A stretch of 8,975 nt of DNA from JAIBJP01 sp035639875 (GTDB lineage: Bacteria > Actinomycetota > Thermoleophilia > Gaiellales > Gaiellaceae), in NCBI GenBank assembly GCA_035639875.1, contig DASQXE010000177.1:1-8975 (forward strand), written 5' to 3'. Position 1 is the stretch's first letter; each line of letters opens with the position of its first letter. Both the position numbers and the translations under genes were made by a program. Under the pieces are notes generated by a model, which worked only from the letters and a program-made list of their open reading frames with translations, had not been told where the DNA came from and ran no database searches. This document shows positions 6,085-8,975 of this stretch, one piece after another.

Positions 6085-6300
6085 CTACGAATCGCGCGTG
6101 TGTGTGCCCATTCGTGACGACTTCGTGCCGGATTCGCGGCAATCGCGCCAGTAGGCGCCGATGGCCAGGAGGCCCCCGGCGACGGCGACCGCCACGATCC
6201 CCCAAACCCGCCAGTTATACGCGGCGAGAAGCACGGCGAAGAAGACGGCGACTCGGAGAGCGATGCACCGCCGACGGCGCAGCCGCTCGGGAGAGATCAT
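6085..6300 (-). CDS. Small two-helix membrane protein, function unknown
   Basis: 71 residues starting MISPERLRRRRCIALRV. A basic N-terminus (RLRRRR) is followed by two hydrophobic segments, about residues 13-29 (ALRVAVFFAVLLAAYNW) and about 33-50 (WGIVAVAVAGGLLAIGAY), with a two-to-three-residue turn. A polar tail follows. The positive-inside rule puts the N-terminus, and so also the C-terminus, in the cytoplasm. The start is fixed by an ATGA overlap with the stop codon of the upstream 420-residue gene, the classic sign of translational coupling. That gene and this one are therefore likely to act together or be made in fixed ratio. No family is recognised. Confidence 0.7.
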   Translation of the reverse strand: MISPERLRRRRCIALRVAVFFAVLLAAYNWRVWGIVAVAVAGGLLAIGAYWRDCRESGTKSSRMGTHTRDS

Positions 6301-7559
6301 CCGGTTGCCGCGACGCGAGCCGCCACGGTCAGCTGGGGCCTCGGACGCAGGCCGAGGAGTGCTTCGTCGAGCGCGAGCACGAGCTCGCGCCGCGATCCCT
6401 GGAGCAGCGTTTCCACGAGCGCGCGCCGGACGGCGTCCTCGGCTCGGCCACCCGGACCGTCTCCGTCGAGGAGCGCGCGGAAGGCGGTCAGAAGCTCGGC
6501 GCGTTCGCCGGCGGTCTCGCCGAGCAGAACGGAGGCGCGCATCGCGGCTGCCCACGGGCCCTCGTCGCAACCGAGTAAAGTCTCGAGGGCTTCGCGGAGC
6601 TCGTCGGCGCGCAAGGGACCTTCGTGGAAGAGGGCGAGCTCCCACCGCTCGAGCGCCTCGAGGAGGTCGGCCTCGCCGTGCGCCTCGGCCAGACGCGTCT
6701 GGATCCCGGCGGCCAGGCGGGCGCGGAACGGGTCAAGGCGCGTTGCCTCCCCCGGCGGCACCTGCGCCGCGAGCGGAGGTAGGGGACGGACGCCGTACGG
6801 CCGCCAGTCGAGTCGCTCGAAAAGCACCGGTCCGGCCGCCACCGCCCCGGGCGTCGCCAGCCGTAACGCGCTCACCGCAAGTCCGAATTCGGCGGCGGCA
6901 TCAGGCGCTTGGCAAGCCGTCCCGTCCAGGTCGCGTTCGAGCTCGAGGACGAGCGTGCGGTCGACCTCGCGCCCAAAATCCCTGGGCAGGAGCCGGTTGG
7001 CCTCCGGCCAGCTCGCCGCAAACTCGCCGGTCGCGGCAGGTCGTACTCGGAGCCCGCGACCGAGCTCGATCGTGCCCCCGGCTGTCAAACCGACGAGCGG
7101 CGCGAGTGCCGCGTAGACCCTCAGCGCGCCGAACAGCGAGCCCTCGAGGCGCGCGTACGCGCGCTCGAACACGACGTCGTCCCAGTCGAAGTCGCTACAG
7201 CCCTCGGCGACGTCCACCAACAAGGGGATGAGGACGGTGCGGCGAAGCGCCTCGTCTTCGCCGACGTGCTCGTCGGCGTGGGCCTGGGCGAAGAGGCCGG
7301 CCGCGGGCTCGTCCTTCAACGCGGTGAGCGCCTCACGGGCGTCATCGCGGAGGCCGAGCCGCTGCGCGCGAGCCGCCACGAATTGCCCCACGAGCGGGCG
7401 GTACTCGTACAGGGTGGGACGGTCGGGTCCGGCATGCTCGGCGAGCGCGACGGGAATCTCGGCGCCCCGCTCGAGTTCCGTGCCGAGCTCGAAGAAGGCG
7501 CCCAGACAGAACGCGCGCAGCGCGCGGAAGAGATCGGGAGAACGGGGCGCCGCGGACAC
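6297..7559 (-). CDS. Uncharacterised 420-residue protein in the lhr-nei2 operon
   Basis: I do not recognise a named domain. The protein is mostly alpha-helical by composition, rich in Ala, Leu, Glu and Arg, with no signal peptide, membrane helix or nucleotide-binding motif. Distinctive segments are LYEYRPLVGQFVAARAQRLG (about 50-69), CSDFDWDDVVFERAYARLEG (about 121-140), a short beta-like ELGRGLRVRPA, EANRLLPRDFG, and GPVLFERLDWRPYGVRPL in the middle. My recollection is that similar hypothetical proteins occur in Thermoleophilia, but this is unchecked. The start is GTG at 7559, preceded by GAGGA 6 nt upstream, directly after the nei stop codon. It overlaps the membrane-protein gene by ATGA. 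Context suggests a link with Lhr-Nei2 DNA repair or simply shared transcription. Confidence 0.85.
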   Translation of the reverse strand: MSAAPRSPDLFRALRAFCLGAFFELGTELERGAEIPVALAEHAGPDRPTLYEYRPLVGQFVAARAQRLGLRDDAREALTALKDEPAAGLFAQAHADEHVGEDEALRRTVLIPLLVDVAEGCSDFDWDDVVFERAYARLEGSLFGALRVYAALAPLVGLTAGGTIELGRGLRVRPAATGEFAASWPEANRLLPRDFGREVDRTLVLELERDLDGTACQAPDAAAEFGLAVSALRLATPGAVAAGPVLFERLDWRPYGVRPLPPLAAQVPPGEATRLDPFRARLAAGIQTRLAEAHGEADLLEALERWELALFHEGPLRADELREALETLLGCDEGPWAAAMRASVLLGETAGERAELLTAFRALLDGDGPGGRAEDAVRRALVETLLQGSRRELVLALDEALLGLRPRPQLTVAARVAATG

Positions 7560-7565
7560 GGGCGT

Positions 7566-7570
7566 TCCTC
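7566..7570 (-). promoter_or_regulatory. Ribosome binding site fixing a GTG start
   Basis: GAGGA on the minus strand is 6 nt before the GTG at 7559 and lies in the 12-bp gap after the nei stop codon. It supports GTG as the start of the 420-residue protein. Confidence 0.6.
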
Positions 7571-7571
7571 G

Positions 7572-8315
7572 TTACGCGCCGACGGCCTCCGTTCCTGCCT
7601 GGCACGAGGGACACCAGTAGGCGACGCGCGCGTTCTCACCTTGCGGGCGAGAAGCGATGCGGGCGCCGCAGCGGCGGCACGGTAAGCCGGCTCGGCGGTA
7701 AACGAGGTTGCCGCGGCGAGGCGTCCGCATCAGTTGTGAAGCCGTCTGCAACACCTCGCGCAACCGCTCGTCCGAGAGCTCGCGCAGGCGAAGCCACGGC
7801 GAGAGCGACGTCGCAAAGAGCACCTCCGCCTTCCACTTGTTGCCGATCCCGGCTACGAGATGCTGGTCGAGCAGCGCCTCGCCGACTTCGCGGCTCTGGT
7901 CGGACCCACGAAATCGCACCAACATGCCGTCGATGTCGGGCGAGTCGGCCATCACATCGGGGCCGAGCCGGGCGATGTTCCGCTTGCCGAGCTCGAGGAC
8001 AGGGCCGTTGCGCTGCACCGCCTGCCACTCGCCGGACCGCAGCACGAGCCAGGGCGAGCCGAGCACGGGACGGCCGACCGGTTGTACGAACCACCGGCCG
8101 TGCATCCGAAGATGGCTGCGGACGACGAGACCGCCTTCGAAAGTCAGGAGGAGGTTTTTCCCATGCGCCTCGACGCGCTCGAGCCGCTTGCCGTCGATCC
8201 GCTCGGCGATTCCGAGCACCGCTGCTCGCGGATGCGGCGATTCGGCGGCAACCACCTCGCCCTCGAGAACCCGAAGCCGCTCGGCCGCTCTGTGCAGCGC
8301 GTCACCCTCGGGCAC
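7572..8315 (-). CDS. nei: Endonuclease VIII-like DNA glycosylase/AP lyase (Nei2 type)
   Basis: 247-residue Fpg/Nei-family base-excision repair enzyme, removing oxidised bases and nicking the abasic site. After removal of the initiator residue the N-terminus is PEGD, with catalytic Pro2 and Glu3; PEGD rather than PELPE indicates Nei over Fpg. Lys53 (AHGKNLLL) matches the conserved beta-hairpin lysine, and SHLRMHGRW follows. The helix-two-turn-helix is LLDQHLVAGIGNKWKAEVLF. A zinc finger has Cys213, Cys216, Cys235 and Cys238 with Arg230 between (PCRRCG ... YWCPSCQ). The GTG at 8315 is chosen because Pro-Glu must be residues 2-3; an in-frame ATG at 8429 would bury them. GGAGA lies 8 nt upstream. 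The gene starts 4 bp after the lhr stop, as in mycobacterial Rv3296-Rv3297. Confidence 0.94.
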   Translation of the reverse strand: MPEGDALHRAAERLRVLEGEVVAAESPHPRAAVLGIAERIDGKRLERVEAHGKNLLLTFEGGLVVRSHLRMHGRWFVQPVGRPVLGSPWLVLRSGEWQAVQRNGPVLELGKRNIARLGPDVMADSPDIDGMLVRFRGSDQSREVGEALLDQHLVAGIGNKWKAEVLFATSLSPWLRLRELSDERLREVLQTASQLMRTPRRGNLVYRRAGLPCRRCGARIASRPQGENARVAYWCPSCQAGTEAVGA

Positions 8316-8319
8316 GGCG

Positions 8320-8975
8320 CTATCTCCGCAAGACGGCCCGGCGCGGGCCCGCGAGGAAGCCCGCGTCGAGGAGGAGCGGCATGATCGCGGTTTCACCCAC
8401 CGGAGCGCCGTCGAAGCGTTCGACCGCAAGCCGCTTCAGGTGCATCCTCGGCATGTTCTCGACGAGAGTGGCGAGGGCCTCGCGCAGCCATCCTTCTTCC
8501 GGCTCGCGGAGCGGGACGAGGGAGCGACCGCCGCGCTCGACGAAGAGCGCCGCCTCGCCGCCGAGCAGGACGACGTAGGCGCCGGCAACCCGCGCGGCGC
8601 GCGCTCCCGCCCGCCTGGGCCACGGCAGCGCGGCGCCGTACGGCTGGGCCGGATCCGCGGCTGCCAACACGAGAGCGGCGTCTTCGGCGGGTCGGTCGCG
8701 CAACCGCTCGACGGCCCCCGGGAGCGCGAACTGAGCCCCGCCGAGACCCTCGAGGAAGTAGCCACGCCGACAGGTGCCAAGGATCTCCAACCGGCGTAGC
8801 TCGCCGTACACGGGCGCATAGCCGCCCGGAATTCCCTCTGCCCGTACACCGTCGCGGGTCACGATGCCTTGGCGCTCGAGGAGGAGCTCGGCCAGCGTGC
8901 GCGCGTCGGCTTCGCCGAAGAAGATGCCTTCGGTCGACGACCAGCGTCCCTGAGTGGCGGTGATCGCATCCGCGC
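8320..8975 (-). CDS. lhr: ATP-dependent helicase Lhr, C-terminal domain (5' part outside window)
   Basis: The visible 217 residues run in an open frame from the right edge (ADAITATQGRWSSTEGIFFG) to a stop at 8320. Recognisable Lhr C-terminal blocks are GRWS, LLLERQGIVTRDGVRAEGIP, GGYAPVYGELRRLE, RRGYFLEGLGGAQFALPGAV and DPAQPYGAALPWP. Full actinobacterial Lhr is about 1,500 residues: a 3'-5' superfamily 2 DNA/RNA-DNA helicase core followed by a C-terminal region of winged-helix and glycosylase-like domains. Only the latter is seen, so helicase motifs cannot be checked. An internal GTG at 8862 is in frame but is not the start, because similarity continues upstream without a stop. nei follows after 4 bp, an association known from mycobacteria and consistent with joint work in DNA damage repair. 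Confidence 0.93.
   Translation of the reverse strand, partial: ADAITATQGRWSSTEGIFFGEADARTLAELLLERQGIVTRDGVRAEGIPGGYAPVYGELRRLEILGTCRRGYFLEGLGGAQFALPGAVERLRDRPAEDAALVLAAADPAQPYGAALPWPRRAGARAARVAGAYVVLLGGEAALFVERGGRSLVPLREPEEGWLREALATLVENMPRMHLKRLAVERFDGAPVGETAIMPLLLDAGFLAGPRRAVLRR
8323..8327 (-). promoter_or_regulatory. Ribosome binding site of nei within the end of lhr
   Basis: GGAGA on the minus strand is 7 nt before the GTG at 8315, immediately before the lhr stop codon. It supports the GTG start of nei and coupling to lhr translation. Confidence 0.55.

Noticed and set aside
6161..7231. Plus-strand open frame of 356 codons
   Set aside because: The translation is dominated by Arg, Pro and Ala and is antisense to the 420-residue protein.
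8316..8429. Longer Nei start at the in-frame ATG at 8429
   Set aside because: It would place 38 unrelated residues before the Pro-Glu pair that must be at the mature N-terminus, and would overlap lhr extensively.
7708..8799. Plus-strand open frame of 363 codons
   Set aside because: Antisense to nei and lhr, both recognised by conserved motifs.
1..8975. Insertion sequences, CRISPR arrays, tRNA or rRNA genes
   Set aside because: No transposase or terminal repeats, no regularly spaced repeats and no tRNA-like or rRNA-like stretch were seen.

Overview
The window is GC-rich, densely packed bacterial chromosome. Gene content, codon bias and protein flavour suggest a high-GC actinobacterium, probably of the Thermoleophilia type (Solirubrobacterales/Gaiellales-like). 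That placement is my inference from protein style and was not tested. I see no mobile element, CRISPR array, tRNA or rRNA, and no gene-free stretch longer than about 100 bases.

Layout. (1) 1-908, minus strand: N-terminal part of a gamma-glutamyltransferase family protein, running off the left edge. (2) 1005-2627, plus strand: a membrane-anchored class III nucleotide cyclase homologue with an extracytoplasmic beta-propeller-like C-terminus. It is divergent from (1) across a 96-bp region with a plausible leaderless promoter and an overlapping palindrome, and it ends only 6 bp from ftsZ. (3) 2634-4782, minus strand: an overlapping parA-ftsZ pair. The ParA has no ParB beside it. The FtsZ has a full GTPase domain, a disordered N-terminal extension of about 105 residues and a very short C-terminal linker. 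(4) 4864-5802, minus strand: an agmatinase/arginase-family ureohydrolase. (5) 5815-7559, minus strand: three uncharacterised proteins (an 84-residue helical protein, a 71-residue two-helix membrane protein and a 420-residue protein), packed with 12-15 bp gaps or a 4-bp overlap. (6) 7572-8975, minus strand: endonuclease VIII (Nei2-type) and the C-terminus of the large helicase Lhr, a DNA-repair pair also adjacent in mycobacteria.

From lhr to the ureohydrolase the minus-strand genes lie within 15 bp of one another, so they may form one transcription unit with internal promoters. parA-ftsZ follows after an 81-bp gap that could hold its own promoter.

The most interesting unit is parA-ftsZ. A lone ParA-type ATPase translationally linked to an unusually built FtsZ looks like a candidate division-site or Z-ring positioning module, analogous in logic to MinD, MipZ or PomZ but without their partner genes here. 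The second point of interest is the set of three unknown small-to-medium proteins wired into the lhr-nei2 repair operon. The third is the cyclase, which keeps its catalytic metal and transition-state residues but has lost both residues that normally recognise the purine.
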